From NCBI GenBank assembly GCA_012862575.1, contig BLSF01000016.1, positions 496,001 through 560,000 of the forward strand: a stretch of 64,000 bases of DNA. The letters are read 5' to 3'. Position 1 is the first letter of the stretch, and every line of letters starts with the position of its first letter. The stretch comes from Parietichytrium sp. I65-24A. Lineage: Eukaryota > Sar > Bigyra > Thraustochytrida > Thraustochytriidae. Below the pieces are notes generated by a model. The model was not told the origin of the DNA. It saw only the letters and a program-made list of their open reading frames with translations, and did no database searches. This document shows, piece by piece, positions 29,855 through 39,652 of this stretch. Position numbers and translations under genes: made by a program.

Positions 29855-31933
29855 ATGCCCAGCTTTTCAGCAGGCGATGTCCAAGCGCTGGTGCTCTCCA
29901 CCGTTGAGGAGGAGTGGAGAACGGCTTTCAAGCTGTGCGTGGTCAAGACAGTGCGCGAGGAAGGAAGATGGGTCGTGAAAGGAGTCTTGAGCAAGCCTAC
30001 AGAGAAGAAGCCAATCCCTTCTGCGGTGGCGCACATAGTTTTCGCACTGGATGATGACAAATCGGAGCTTCATTTCCGGCTCGAGCAACAGCTTTCGTGG
30101 AGAAAGGTTTCGGACTTTCGCGAGGCGCTTGTGAATAGGATCATTTCCAACAAGGCACATGTGCGCGGTCAGCACAGTGAAATTACAGAGGACTCGTTTG
30201 GATTGACACGTGGTCAGATTTCTTTCGCGGAAGAGAAGCTTGAGGAAGAAAAGATTGCCAAGGAGAAAGAGACTGTCTATTACAGCGATGAAAGCGATGA
30301 TGAGCACCTTCCCGATGAGACCGTGTTCAAAGGAGACATACCAGAATGTGGGGTTGACTTGGAGGGCATCATTCGCAACGAGCACATTCGAATTCGGGAG
30401 GTGGTGGAAGAGGTGTTCGATGAGGCGCTGAGTAGACACAAGATGGAGATGGGGTATTATGAATGTCTTCGATCCCTGGAAACTGTAGCCTCAATGCTCG
30501 AATTGGATCGCGAGGGCCTGTTGGTCATGTACAGCTTCGTTCAAGCGGACCGAAATATGAACGTCGACCTCGAAAAACTCCTGCCTCACATTATTGGAAA
30601 ACTTCAACACCGACTTACACACCAGGAGCGAGAAACCCTATCAGAGCGTTGGTGCGAGACGTTTTTGGCTGTTCATAGTCCTGAGTTTGAGCACAGCGTG
30701 GAAGACATACTAGAGAGGTTTTCAACTCACATAGAGAATCAAGAGCATATGCCACATCGAGCAGTGCGCGAAACTCTTGCGAATGAAGGAGAAGGCCTGT
30801 TTGGCCACGAAATCAATGCTGTAATGGCCCTGTTGCCGAGTTTCGAAGAGGACTCGTCTATGGTGCTTGTTGAAGAGACTAAACTTGGTGAAAGGCTTAA
30901 GCAAGTACGACTTGCGGTTGCACGTGACTCGTACTTGATGTACAGCTCAGAGCATCTTATTGCGCAGCATCTTAAGGCGCTCCTTGGTCCAGTTCTTGCG
31001 TCGAGCGAAGACAACCAGGCTGGCGACAGGAGTTGGCACGAAGAGTCCAAGTCCACAGAAGAGGGCAAGCGTGGTGGCGGTGAACTTAATGTCAAAGTTT
31101 CTCGCAACGCCGTGTATCATAGTCTTATTCGAGACCAGAGCGGGCTCGTCCTCTCCAAGCAAGCAGCAATGTCGTTGCTTGCGTGCTGCCCGTCCGTCTC
31201 GGAAGCTGAAGATGTTGTCATTGCTCAGGACTTTGTGGACAAGTGCGCCAAAACTCTATTTGAACGGATTTCACCTCCTGGTCTGTCGCGATGCTTGGTT
31301 CTTTCCGAGAGGTGCAGCGAAACCGCTATGCATATTCTATGTGGCAAAGACCGTGACAAATTTAACACCGAACTTTGGAGCACTCTGGAGCGGCAGTTTC
31401 CGGAGAGGAATGTCGCGGTTATGAGCAGCAGCTCGTTCAGTGACTGCATCATTACATTTTTGGACGAATCTACGTCAGCAACTCTGATCGATTGCCTGGC
31501 TGCGGCGAACATCTCGCTAGACTCCCCATCGGAGGTCATCTGCAAGCCTTTTAGCAGGTTTGGCTATGATTACGTTCTCTTGCTGTCATTGACACTGGCT
31601 ATGCAAGACGAGCGAGCAAAGGAAGATGCGTTGAACGAGCAACTGATCAAGTTCAAGCAACTGCATGGCAAGCTAGAGATAGAGTCTGTTGAGCCAGTGA
31701 AGGGAGACGGCTCTGATCTTGTCAAGCTCTCCGTGTTTTGCCCAGATCTCAACTTCCGCGCGGAAGCAGAGTACAGTAGCGCAGATCTCGCCGAGTTGCT
31801 TATTCCTGAGGACAAGGAAGCGTTTTTGAAAGAGCCGGTCGACCCGATTCTAATTGGACTGCTCCAGGAGTTTATGTTCTTGGATGCAAAGCAGAAGGTG
31901 GTGATTCATGTTCCTCTCAGCGGTATGTTTTGA
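29855..31933 (+). CDS. Unknown conserved-looking protein, 692 aa or longer
   Basis: I do not recognise this family. From the first ATG (29855) it reads 692 aa; the frame is open back to 29714, after a TAG, with no ATG. Those extra 47 codons (including ARAQGLATYFRGNLLIY) look coding, so the true 5' end may be a spliced exon. An acidic, Glu/Lys-rich segment (about 150-190) precedes a helical region that includes an EF-hand-like stretch FVQADRNMNVDLEKLLPHI. Further helical segments and a mixed C-terminal domain follow (KLSVFCPDLNFRAEAEY, then VVIHVPLSGMF at the end). There is no signal peptide or membrane segment. It shares its upstream spacer with the EF-hand gene, which may hint at a related role. 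Confidence 0.7.
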   Translation: MPSFSAGDVQALVLSTVEEEWRTAFKLCVVKTVREEGRWVVKGVLSKPTEKKPIPSAVAHIVFALDDDKSELHFRLEQQLSWRKVSDFREALVNRIISNKAHVRGQHSEITEDSFGLTRGQISFAEEKLEEEKIAKEKETVYYSDESDDEHLPDETVFKGDIPECGVDLEGIIRNEHIRIREVVEEVFDEALSRHKMEMGYYECLRSLETVASMLELDREGLLVMYSFVQADRNMNVDLEKLLPHIIGKLQHRLTHQERETLSERWCETFLAVHSPEFEHSVEDILERFSTHIENQEHMPHRAVRETLANEGEGLFGHEINAVMALLPSFEEDSSMVLVEETKLGERLKQVRLAVARDSYLMYSSEHLIAQHLKALLGPVLASSEDNQAGDRSWHEESKSTEEGKRGGGELNVKVSRNAVYHSLIRDQSGLVLSKQAAMSLLACCPSVSEAEDVVIAQDFVDKCAKTLFERISPPGLSRCLVLSERCSETAMHILCGKDRDKFNTELWSTLERQFPERNVAVMSSSSFSDCIITFLDESTSATLIDCLAAANISLDSPSEVICKPFSRFGYDYVLLLSLTLAMQDERAKEDALNEQLIKFKQLHGKLEIESVEPVKGDGSDLVKLSVFCPDLNFRAEAEYSSADLAELLIPEDKEAFLKEPVDPILIGLLQEFMFLDAKQKVVIHVPLSGMF

Positions 31934-32275
31934 AAAGTCCATCCCTCAGCTCACATCCCTCCCCCAGCCCAAATCATAATATAGTTATTATAAACCTAAA
32001 AAACTGCAGCGTGTTCCTCACTAATTTTTTATGTTTGCCTTCTCAAGGTACTGAGTTCCTCCACGAATCGAACAAGAGGGTATTGATTTGCTTGATTCAG
32101 TTTGCTGGCTGCAACATAGCTACAAACACGGAATTTTCATCGCCAGACACAAAAGAGAGTTTAGCATACTCTGTAAGAATAAAAATAAAAAATGAAATTC
32201 TTATTAACAAAATACAAGACGAATTCACGCTCCCCGCGTAAATCACTGCCTCTGCTGCCTTTCTTTTTTTCTTTT
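31934..32275. other. Convergent spacer, about 340 bp
   Basis: Both 3' ends, A/T-rich, nothing else seen. Confidence 0.5.
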
Positions 32276-33901
32276 TTAACGAGCGCCATAAACAGCTCGT
32301 TGGGGGTGCACATACGATTGCGCTGCGTATGGAGCTCCGTTTCGTGGCGGGGGAGCGCGCGGCGCAAATCCGCTTGGCTGCACGACGTTTGAGAATTGGC
32401 CTTGTGACGCGCAGGTACACTGTTCGGCAGGATGCAGACCATTTGCGCACAAGACATAATCGTAGAGCTGGGTCAGCAGCGCTCTGTTCATCTCTCTCTC
32501 CACCTGGTTCATACCGATCATTTGGCGCTCTTTTCTTGTGTGATGCTCCTGCTCCATCTGCTCGACGAGGTCCGAGCGATAAGCGACCTTGGCGTGCTGC
32601 ATGCGCAATTGGTTCGACTCCTCGGCCGCTTGTTGTTGCTGCATTTGAGACTGCATACTCTGAACGTATCGCAGCTGCTCTTGTGCCTCCGCCTCCTTTC
32701 GAAGCTGCAAGTCGTGAATTTGTTGTTGCCTGCCTCTGTTCAAGTCTTCAATAGATCGTTGTCTTGCGAGTGCCTGCTCTGCGGCCTTTCGGTCTTCCTT
32801 GTACTTATTTTCCACCTCCCATCGAGCAAAAGCATTCTCCAGCTCTCGGCGTCGTTTTTCTTCGACATTGCTTATGGACCGCCCGACGGTAGCCAGAATT
32901 CTGTCTTGTCGATCCTTGAAAGCCTGGCGCTCTCTCTCCCTTTCAAGTTCCCGATTTTTTGCTGCCAGTTGGGCCTCCTTCATATATTTGAGGTCGCGCA
33001 GGTGCTCAGCTTGGGCTTCAGAAGCTCGGTGCTGACGCTGGTCCAAGAGCGCTTGGCGGTTCTGTTCTGCCTGCTCGAGGGCCTTGGTCTGCAAAGCCAT
33101 GGCCTTTTGCTGCTCAGCTAATTCCTTCTCCTTTGCCAAGCGTTCGCGGAGCAGCTCTTCCTGATACTCCTGGAGATCCTTTTGCCTTTGCAGTGTTTGC
33201 TGAGTTTCGCAAAACCTGTCCAACTCATCAGCCCTCCGTTTCCTGTCCTCTGCCTCACGAAATCTTCGCTCCTCTTCTTCCTTGCGCCACTGGTTGACGT
33301 CCTGTTGCACTAGATGGTTGAACCTGGCGGACTCCAAGCGATTCCGTTCATCTAGGAGCCTTTGCTGCTCGATTTGCCGGGCTAACTGATCTGCATAGGT
33401 TTGGGCTTGCTGATGGGTGGCCCTCTTTTGCTCGGCAGCTTGCTTTAGAGCGTTGTCGTTTTGCATGTGGGTGATCATGGCATACTCGTCCATGCGCATC
33501 GTCGGATTGAATACATTTGCAAACATTGGGTCGTTGCAATCGCAAATTCCTCTCGCCCGCTTGCAATACCCACAAATGTTCTCTGGCGACTCTTGTAGGA
33601 TCTGCGGCAAGTGTTGAGCCGCCTTTGACTGCTGCTCGCGATTCGCACTTGCAGCAACTTGTATGTCGTTTTGAAATCTGCCAAGCTCTCTATCAATGTC
33701 GTACCTCCCCGTTTCAGCCCGATGGTGCGCGGCTCGCTGAGCGGCCTGTTCCATGATGCTCAACTGCTGACTAGGCTGTAGCGATTGCACCGCTTGGCGG
33801 CTGTTGTCATCCATTTTGGCCTGGAGATCCGCGAGCGCCCTTTCCCTCCATCTCGCCTGGAGGACCTCCTCGCGTCTCGCGGTGTACTCCATGGAGCTCA
33901 T
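32276..33901 (-). CDS. Long coiled-coil protein, trichohyalin/plectin-homology-like
   Basis: A 541 aa protein from the first ATG (33901; the next is 33892, MEYTARREE). After a helical N-terminus it has a cysteine motif CGYCKRARGICDC, which could bind a metal. About 300 residues of Glu/Arg/Lys/Gln-rich coiled coil follow (for example KEEEERRFREAEDRKRRADEL, shown in part as RRFREAEDRKRRADEL). Near the C-terminus a second small cysteine cluster appears (CANGLHPAEQCTC) and then a Pro/Ala tail. Composition and the RRRELENAFARWEVE-type segment recall CFAP45, CFAP53 and MNS1, which line axonemal doublet microtubules. This is a composition-level resemblance only. The upstream region holds heat-shock-like and E2F-like elements. 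Confidence 0.75.
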   Translation of the reverse strand: MSSMEYTARREEVLQARWRERALADLQAKMDDNSRQAVQSLQPSQQLSIMEQAAQRAAHHRAETGRYDIDRELGRFQNDIQVAASANREQQSKAAQHLPQILQESPENICGYCKRARGICDCNDPMFANVFNPTMRMDEYAMITHMQNDNALKQAAEQKRATHQQAQTYADQLARQIEQQRLLDERNRLESARFNHLVQQDVNQWRKEEEERRFREAEDRKRRADELDRFCETQQTLQRQKDLQEYQEELLRERLAKEKELAEQQKAMALQTKALEQAEQNRQALLDQRQHRASEAQAEHLRDLKYMKEAQLAAKNRELERERERQAFKDRQDRILATVGRSISNVEEKRRRELENAFARWEVENKYKEDRKAAEQALARQRSIEDLNRGRQQQIHDLQLRKEAEAQEQLRYVQSMQSQMQQQQAAEESNQLRMQHAKVAYRSDLVEQMEQEHHTRKERQMIGMNQVEREMNRALLTQLYDYVLCANGLHPAEQCTCASQGQFSNVVQPSGFAPRAPPPRNGAPYAAQSYVHPQRAVYGAR

Positions 33902-34502
33902 CTTTTCAGCCGCACAGCAGCAGGTCGTCCGCGATTGAGGAACTGCTTTGCGCTGCACTGCACTGCACTGCACTGCCTTTATTCGCGGACTGATTCCAGC
34001 CCTTGAAACGGTGCAAGCATGCAACGCTGGGCTTTGGCATTGCTAATGAATTACGAACGTCCATAAACATTCGCCGCGCCGTCCACTTTGTAAATGTTGA
34101 CCGAAGTAGCTCTGACCCCGGACAACCTCTCGCTACGGTTCGATGGTACCGGCAAGAGCGTTTGTGAACGGCGCTGAGTTGTCAAGAAGCCCAAAAGTAA
34201 CACACACATACATCCGTGCCACTTTAGGTAGCTCTTGCCCTTGCAAGTCCATTTGCAACTTTTGGTGGTCGTCCATGTGTACTTTTGCACTAGCACTACC
34301 AAACTCGCCGCGCTTTGAACTCTAACGTTGGACCTCCCTTTCTTTCATTCATTTGCCTCCTCTTTCGCGTAAAGATCTGCTCTGTCACAGTCCAAAGTTG
34401 ATAGATGTGAAATGAAAATCGGAAAGCACAATTTACAATTAGTACCAGCACTGCTGCTACTTAGTATTGACAATAATACCGGCGCTATTCCGCAGCGCAG
34501 AG

Positions 34503-34530
34503 TTTGGCGCGGATTGCTGTTGGCGGGAGG
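34503..34530. promoter_or_regulatory. Two E2F-like sites (TTTGGCGC and TTGGCGGGAG)
   Basis: Two matches to the TTTSSCGC type lie within 28 bp, about 600 bp upstream of the coiled-coil gene. Motif match only. Confidence 0.25.
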
Positions 34531-34626
34531 GTGCCTTACATTCCCATCATAGTGGCGGAATGTTAGAGTGCTGCTTAACAGCCTTTGCTACGTAGTCTGC
34601 GTAGGGTTAAACCCTTAGATGTGGGT

Positions 34627-34646
34627 AGAACGTTCCAGCACGTTCC
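34627..34646. promoter_or_regulatory. Heat-shock-element-like array
   Basis: Pentamers read AGAAC GTTCC AGCAC GTTCC: three of four fit the alternating nGAAn/nTTCn rule of heat-shock factor sites. It lies about 730 bp upstream of the coiled-coil gene start. Confidence 0.3.
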
Positions 34647-35049
34647 GAGAATGCGTCGATTTGCAAAATAAAATTTCGAGTTTTACAGCACGTGTTTTAC
34701 GTTTTACAGAACAGATTTTTTACAGTGTCACTGTGAAAATGAAAATGGAAACTCAAGCGACTCGCAGCGTTTCCAAAGTACGCGATGGCATCCGCAGAGA
34801 CGGCAGCTAACGTTTACATTCTTCGAGTGGCGGCCGTGGGAATGGCGCTTGCGACGGGTGGAAGAGGCTTTTTAGAATGTGTACGCACTGTGCTTGGAGA
34901 CAAGGAAGGGCTTTGGAGAGGACACAATATTTTGTTGTTGGGGGGAAATTGATGGGGAGAGCGAATAGATACAATGTGGAGGCAGAAACGATGGAGAGGT
35001 GCAAAACAGAGTAGACAGGCTATTACATGGAGGGTGGGCCGAGGCCAGT

Positions 35050-36186
35050 TCAAGATGTGTCGCTTTTGACGGCGCGCACCGGAACCAAGGTCTTGACGAA
35101 GCGGCCTTTGACGCGAGGCCGCATTTCGGAGATCTTTTTGCGGATCAAGTTCTTCTCGTACTCTAGTTGCCTCTTCCACATCTTCCTGCGCTTCTCGCGG
35201 TACTTTTCCAGCATATTTTGCCTCTCGCCCGGAGAGAACCTCCCAATCTGTTTTTTGCTGTGGTCGAATTGTGTGCGGATGGCATGCATTCTGCGCTCGA
35301 TCTCGTTCGCCTTGTTCTTGGACATGATGCGCTGGAAGATGCGCGGCCGGATGTCACTGCTGGAGGTGGTTGATGATTTTGAAGGAGTGTCAAGGGCCGG
35401 AGGCTGGCCCAGGTCCGCGTACGGGGCCAAGCTTGGCTTGACATACTCTGTGCCTTCCAAGTACTGCGGACGAGGGGCGACATGGCCAAAGTAGTTGGCC
35501 GAGTCCTGAAGAGTTGGGTCCTCCTGGGGCGCAGAGTAATAGTTGTGATGTGCATTCTGGTAGTAGTACGCATTGTTCTCGCTCTCGCCCCAGTCGAATG
35601 CAAAGATGTCAAAATCTGCAGCGTTCTCGTCACTCCTTTCGTTCCTGTAGTTGGATGATGCCATGGATTGCATGTACGACTCTTTCCAGTCTTCCGTGAT
35701 TAGAGGTGCAGCGAAGCCAAGGACTTGCGTATCTCCTTGCAGTTGCCAAGCTCCCATGTTTGGCAAGCTTTTGATCGATGTGAGCTTCTGGTTGAGCTTG
35801 ATTTGGGTTTGTTGGGTTGCGGGAAAGCCTTTCACACTTTTCGCTGCACCGAGGCGATCGCGATGTCTTCCCAGCGAACGGCTCTGTTTTCGTTGCAGCA
35901 AAGATGCTGGTTGTTCAAGACGGCGTGTTTGTTGGTCTGCGCTTGCTCGGGCGCGGGTGGGAAAGGGAACGGGGCGATCTTTGGACCCCGGCAACGCACA
36001 ACCGCTCTTGATTCGGTGGCTGTTGTTGTTGTTATTGTTGTTGTTGTTGCTGTCCCCCCTCTCTCGTGTTGAGAAGAAGGCGATCTGCGGGCGATCTCTC
36101 AGGTTGCCGGCGGACAGGCGAGCCCTATTTGAGGTTTGCCCTGCAACGCGTTTGAAAGAACGGTCAAGCTTGCCAATTCCGTCCAT
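35050..36186 (-). CDS. CCT-motif protein (CONSTANS/TOC1-type C-terminal motif)
   Basis: A 378 aa intronless protein whose C-terminal 322-365 fits the CCT motif: NMLEKYREKRRKMWKRQLEY then the basic RPRVKGRFVK end, which is the hallmark. In plants CCT motifs bind DNA together with NF-Y subunits and act in light and clock responses; single-CCT proteins exist in algae and stramenopiles too. There is no B-box or response-regulator domain. The rest is low-complexity: an Asn run (about 46-54, from a GTT microsatellite on the plus strand), Gln- and Tyr-rich stretches and an acidic segment (DFDIFAFDWGE, about 192-203) that may activate transcription. The ATG at 36186 is the first; a start at residue 143 (MGAWQLQG) is possible. 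Confidence 0.8.
   Translation of the reverse strand: MDGIGKLDRSFKRVAGQTSNRARLSAGNLRDRPQIAFFSTRERGDSNNNNNNNNNSHRIKSGCALPGSKDRPVPFPTRARASADQQTRRLEQPASLLQRKQSRSLGRHRDRLGAAKSVKGFPATQQTQIKLNQKLTSIKSLPNMGAWQLQGDTQVLGFAAPLITEDWKESYMQSMASSNYRNERSDENAADFDIFAFDWGESENNAYYYQNAHHNYYSAPQEDPTLQDSANYFGHVAPRPQYLEGTEYVKPSLAPYADLGQPPALDTPSKSSTTSSSDIRPRIFQRIMSKNKANEIERRMHAIRTQFDHSKKQIGRFSPGERQNMLEKYREKRRKMWKRQLEYEKNLIRKKISEMRPRVKGRFVKTLVPVRAVKSDTS
36021..36049. repeat. (TTG)n microsatellite inside the CCT gene
   Basis: Encodes the Asn run on the coding strand. Confidence 0.9.
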
Positions 36187-36359
36187 CCACAGATAGAGCT
36201 GTTTAGGCGTGCCGCTTTCCCTCTAGCCTTATCCTCTCTTTCTATTCTTGGTGTGCGTTTGCTTTGCAGGTTTGTTTGTTTGCTTAGTTTGCTTGCTTGC
36301 TCGTTGCATTTGCATTTGCATTTGCATGCACATTCACATTCGGGTTTGGTTCGCACGGC

Positions 36360-36379
36360 CTCTCTCTCTCTCTCTCTCT
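36360..36379. repeat. (CT)n microsatellite
   Basis: Ten CT units upstream of the CCT gene; GA on its coding strand. A similar TC tract lies at 36510-36531. Confidence 0.9.
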
Positions 36380-36799
36380 GCTCTCAATTGGCCTCTGGTT
36401 GCAAAACGTTCGAACGAGTTGAATGTGTGGTGGCCTCCCTACTTGTGTGCTCTTTCTCTTTCTCCTTCTTCTCCTCCTTCTCGTGGATCACGTTCGTGAT
36501 GGCAATTGTCTTTCTCTCTCTCTCTCTCTCTTTGGCTAAACGTTCTGCGACTCGATTTCGCACTGAAGGCATTGTTTGCATTGTTTACATAGTTTACAAA
36601 GTTTGCATTGTTTACATGGGTGGCAGGTGTGCGGACCACTTTGCCCGTCATCAAGAGCGTTGTATGTACTACTTGGTATCTTCTCTGTCTCCCTCTCTCT
36701 CTTTCTTTTTTCTTGTTTCTTTTTTCTTGTTTCTCTCTCTCACTCTGTTCTCTCTTTGAAACAATTCCTCTTTTTTTCTTCTCCCGCTGAAGTCTGTTC

Positions 36800-36821
36800 T
36801 TCATTCATTCATTCATTCATT
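36800..36821. repeat. (TCAT)5 microsatellite
   Basis: Five TCAT units; a second such tract is at 37398-37418. Confidence 0.9.
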
Positions 36822-37397
36822 TGGGCTTTCCTTTATTTTTTGCCCGTGTTTACTCGGTGGATACCTTCTCTTTTCGACTTTGAACAAACCAGTTGAGCTC
36901 ATTCAGAAGGAGTAAATGGGGAATTTCGAAAGGTCTGATTCTGAAAATTATGATTTTGTGATTCTGACCGCCTCCTTCTTTCTTCCTTGCTGCCTCCCTC
37001 TCTCCTTCCTTTCCTACGGTTTTCGGTCTAGACTGCGTTCCGTGTTGGTCTAGCACTGCGTAGCGTAGAATAGGGGTTCAGGTACCATTTGTTCCGAGTT
37101 GCCTAGCGTTTCGCATATCCGCTCCGTATCTTCCTAGATGCTATCGGATGGCATAGCTGGTCTGCTATCCCAGTCCCTCACCTTGGAGTTGGCATTATAG
37201 TTTAGAATAGGACTTGCGCACGGGCCGGTGGTAAAACTAAATAGGACTACCAAGTAGACGGGCGCGTCTCTTCCCAGAAAGAAGAAGGAGGGAGAGGCCA
37301 GGTATTAGTGGCATCTACAATATACCGCTAGTACTGAGCATGATGCAGTTTCCGCTTTCTTCCCGCTCTCTTTTTCGTTTTGTAGTATTTCTTCAAT

Positions 37398-37418
37398 CAT
37401 TCATTCATTCATTCATTC
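37398..37418. repeat. (TCAT)5 microsatellite
   Basis: Same unit as the tract at 36800, about 580 bp further on. Confidence 0.9.
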
Positions 37419-38710
37419 GATCATGAAAGGTTGCAATGATTTGGTTTCCTGCGCTTTTAATCTTCCTGCCACTCATTCAGTCATTCATTGGTCCATTTTT
37501 GAAAAGTCAAAAGTCAAAATTCAAAAGAACGCGAATGAAGGAATTCGCGGTCAACCTTCTTCTACCCTAAAAAGTTAGTTAGATTAGATTCGTCGTTAGA
37601 TCGAGTAGCAGGATCTGAGACTCTTCCGTCTCTTTTTCCCTTCGTTGCGACTGGACAGACTGGAGCTTTTATGCTCGCAGTGTTCCAAGCCGAGTGGGGA
37701 AGCCAAGCCAAACGTAGCCGACACAAAATGGAATGAAAGCGCCGCTGCCTCCTCTACCTCGTCTGCCTCACATGTCTCGCATTCGTCACTAGGCCTTGCC
37801 TAACCTGCGCTAGCACTAGTACCTCCGTCTGTGGATCGAAGAATATCGAAGACCGCACGGAGATGGAGTACAGTGAACCAAGCGTGCCAAAACTTTCCCA
37901 TCGTAACCTAGCCTAACCCAAACCCGGGGCAGTCAACACCAAAAGTTACTAAGTTTATTGGCTCTTGCGTGCTATGGAAGAGTCTATCAGTTTTGAATCT
38001 ACTGCTAGTTCGGATAATGTTCTGGTGTTGCACTACAGTGGTTAGTTGAAAAGGTTGATCGATGGATTGATGATTGATTTGGATTATTATTTTCATTGAC
38101 TGACGTGGACAACGTGGCGCACACTGGCCACTGCAGACGGCGGCAGATGAGAGTGTGAGTGAGCAGAAATGAGCAGAATGCGCGTCGAGTCTGCGGGTCC
38201 ATGTCTGCGAAATGTTTCCCTTTCTTTTGTTTGCAGACCACGGCGATTGGGTCCAGAGAAGGGGAGAGAAGAAAGCTTGACGAGACTTGGTGGAAACTTA
38301 CTCGTCAATTCTCGAATTCACAGAGAGCGGTCGGCAGCTACTTTCGTCGCCACTTACAGTCAACAAAGCCTTCCTTCTTCTTTTACTGCGAGCGATGAAA
38401 GCAGTAAACAACCAACGGGTCCCAAGACGTCAAACTTTCACAATCCAGATCTCTCTCTCTCGCACCCTGCTGCTTCTGCTGCTTCTCTGCTGTCGTGGTG
38501 CCAATTAACGATACCAGTAGTGGTGTGACGGCTGTGAGGGTGAGTGCGCTTTGTTTTTCTTCTTGCTTGGAATCAAACATGTCACTGATTGCTAGCTCCG
38601 ACTCTTTCTGTTTCGAGTGGTTCCCGTTACTCATTTACTTGCGAGTTGCAGAGTTACTGATCAGGTTCCAATGCACTTGAAGCACTCGAACAAATTTCAA
38701 AACCAGCAGA

Positions 38711-38971
38711 ATGCATCAATTGATTGGAGAGACTGTTTCATTTCTCCTGTTTCCTTTTTCCTCTTTCCCGTTCCTCCACTCTGACCTGGTGTTGTTTCTT
38801 TTTCGTTCAGAGTCTTTAGCCTTCGGACTTAAGCGCGAATCAAACGATTCTTTCTTCTGCCGCTGCGAGTCCGGTTGCGTGGACGAGGTCACGGTGTGCG
38901 AGTCATATATGCATATCGGCTTTTGTAAACTCGAAGGTTGCCATTACAGTGAGAGGAGGAGGGCTGTGTGA
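38711..38971 (+). CDS. Doubtful small Cys-rich ORF, 86 aa
   Basis: It starts with ATG. The N-terminal part is hydrophobic and Phe-rich, like a signal sequence, and the C-terminal 40 residues hold seven cysteines in CRCESGC, VCESY and FCKLEGC. No family recognised. It lies in a repeat-rich spacer and may be chance. Confidence 0.15.
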   Translation: MHQLIGETVSFLLFPFSSFPFLHSDLVLFLFRSESLAFGLKRESNDSFFCRCESGCVDEVTVCESYMHIGFCKLEGCHYSERRRAV

Positions 38972-39627
38972 TTCACTCACTGTACTCTCTGCATTGACTG
39001 CGAGCACCCAGCGATGTCTGATAAGTTGACAGATTTCAATATTTCAATCCTCCCGAGCAGCATACATGCGCAACAGGCTCCACGTGATGGAGGAAGAGGT
39101 CTTGCAACTCCTGAATCCCGCGAGATTTCTGCGCAGGGCTTCGAAGCCTGCGGTACTCAGTAACTTGCTGTTAAAATACGTGGCCCGCAGCGTTCAACTT
39201 GAAGCTCGCGGTCTTCTCGGTCACCTTCGCAACGCTGGCAGCGGCTCTTTCCCGTCAGTCGATCCTAATTGCGTGCAAGACACACACCCTCCTTACTACT
39301 CAGCTCATCGGTTTTCAGTTAAAAGCGAGTATTAGGGGCGCCGATTTCGCGTCAATCGAACCATTCATTGAAAACAACAGCCTCGAGCCCATACCTTCTA
39401 CGAAAGGGCCGGTTTCTCGCTGCCAAACTTGCTAAACTTGAACGTTTGAAGGTTTCAGTGACGTGGCTGCCCGAGCCCTGACTGCGAGGACTAGTACTTG
39501 TGCAACTGACTTGCTGGAGTAAACCTTTTTTTTTTAAATGAAAACTTGTTGCTCGGCGCTTAGGCGTTTCTTTTCATTTTTTTTCTTTTCTTCGCACTCG
39601 ATAAAAACCATCTCTGGTTAGCTGCCT

Positions 39628-39652
39628 CCTCTTCTTCTTCTTCTTCTTCTTT
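39628..39652. repeat. (CTT)n microsatellite
   Basis: About eight CTT units; a similar tract lies near 41962-41980. Confidence 0.9.

Larger units (their letters stand above)
33902..35049. other. Spacer coiled-coil gene / CCT gene
   Basis: About 1.15 kb between two minus-strand genes: the promoter of the coiled-coil gene on the left, the 3' end of the CCT gene on the right. TGCACTGCACTGC-type repeats occur at 33955-33976. Confidence 0.5.

Noticed and set aside
39066-39335. 89-codon ORF in the 7.8 kb spacer
   Set aside because: Has an ATG and a helical start but no family and no conserved neighbour; chance is likely in so long a spacer.
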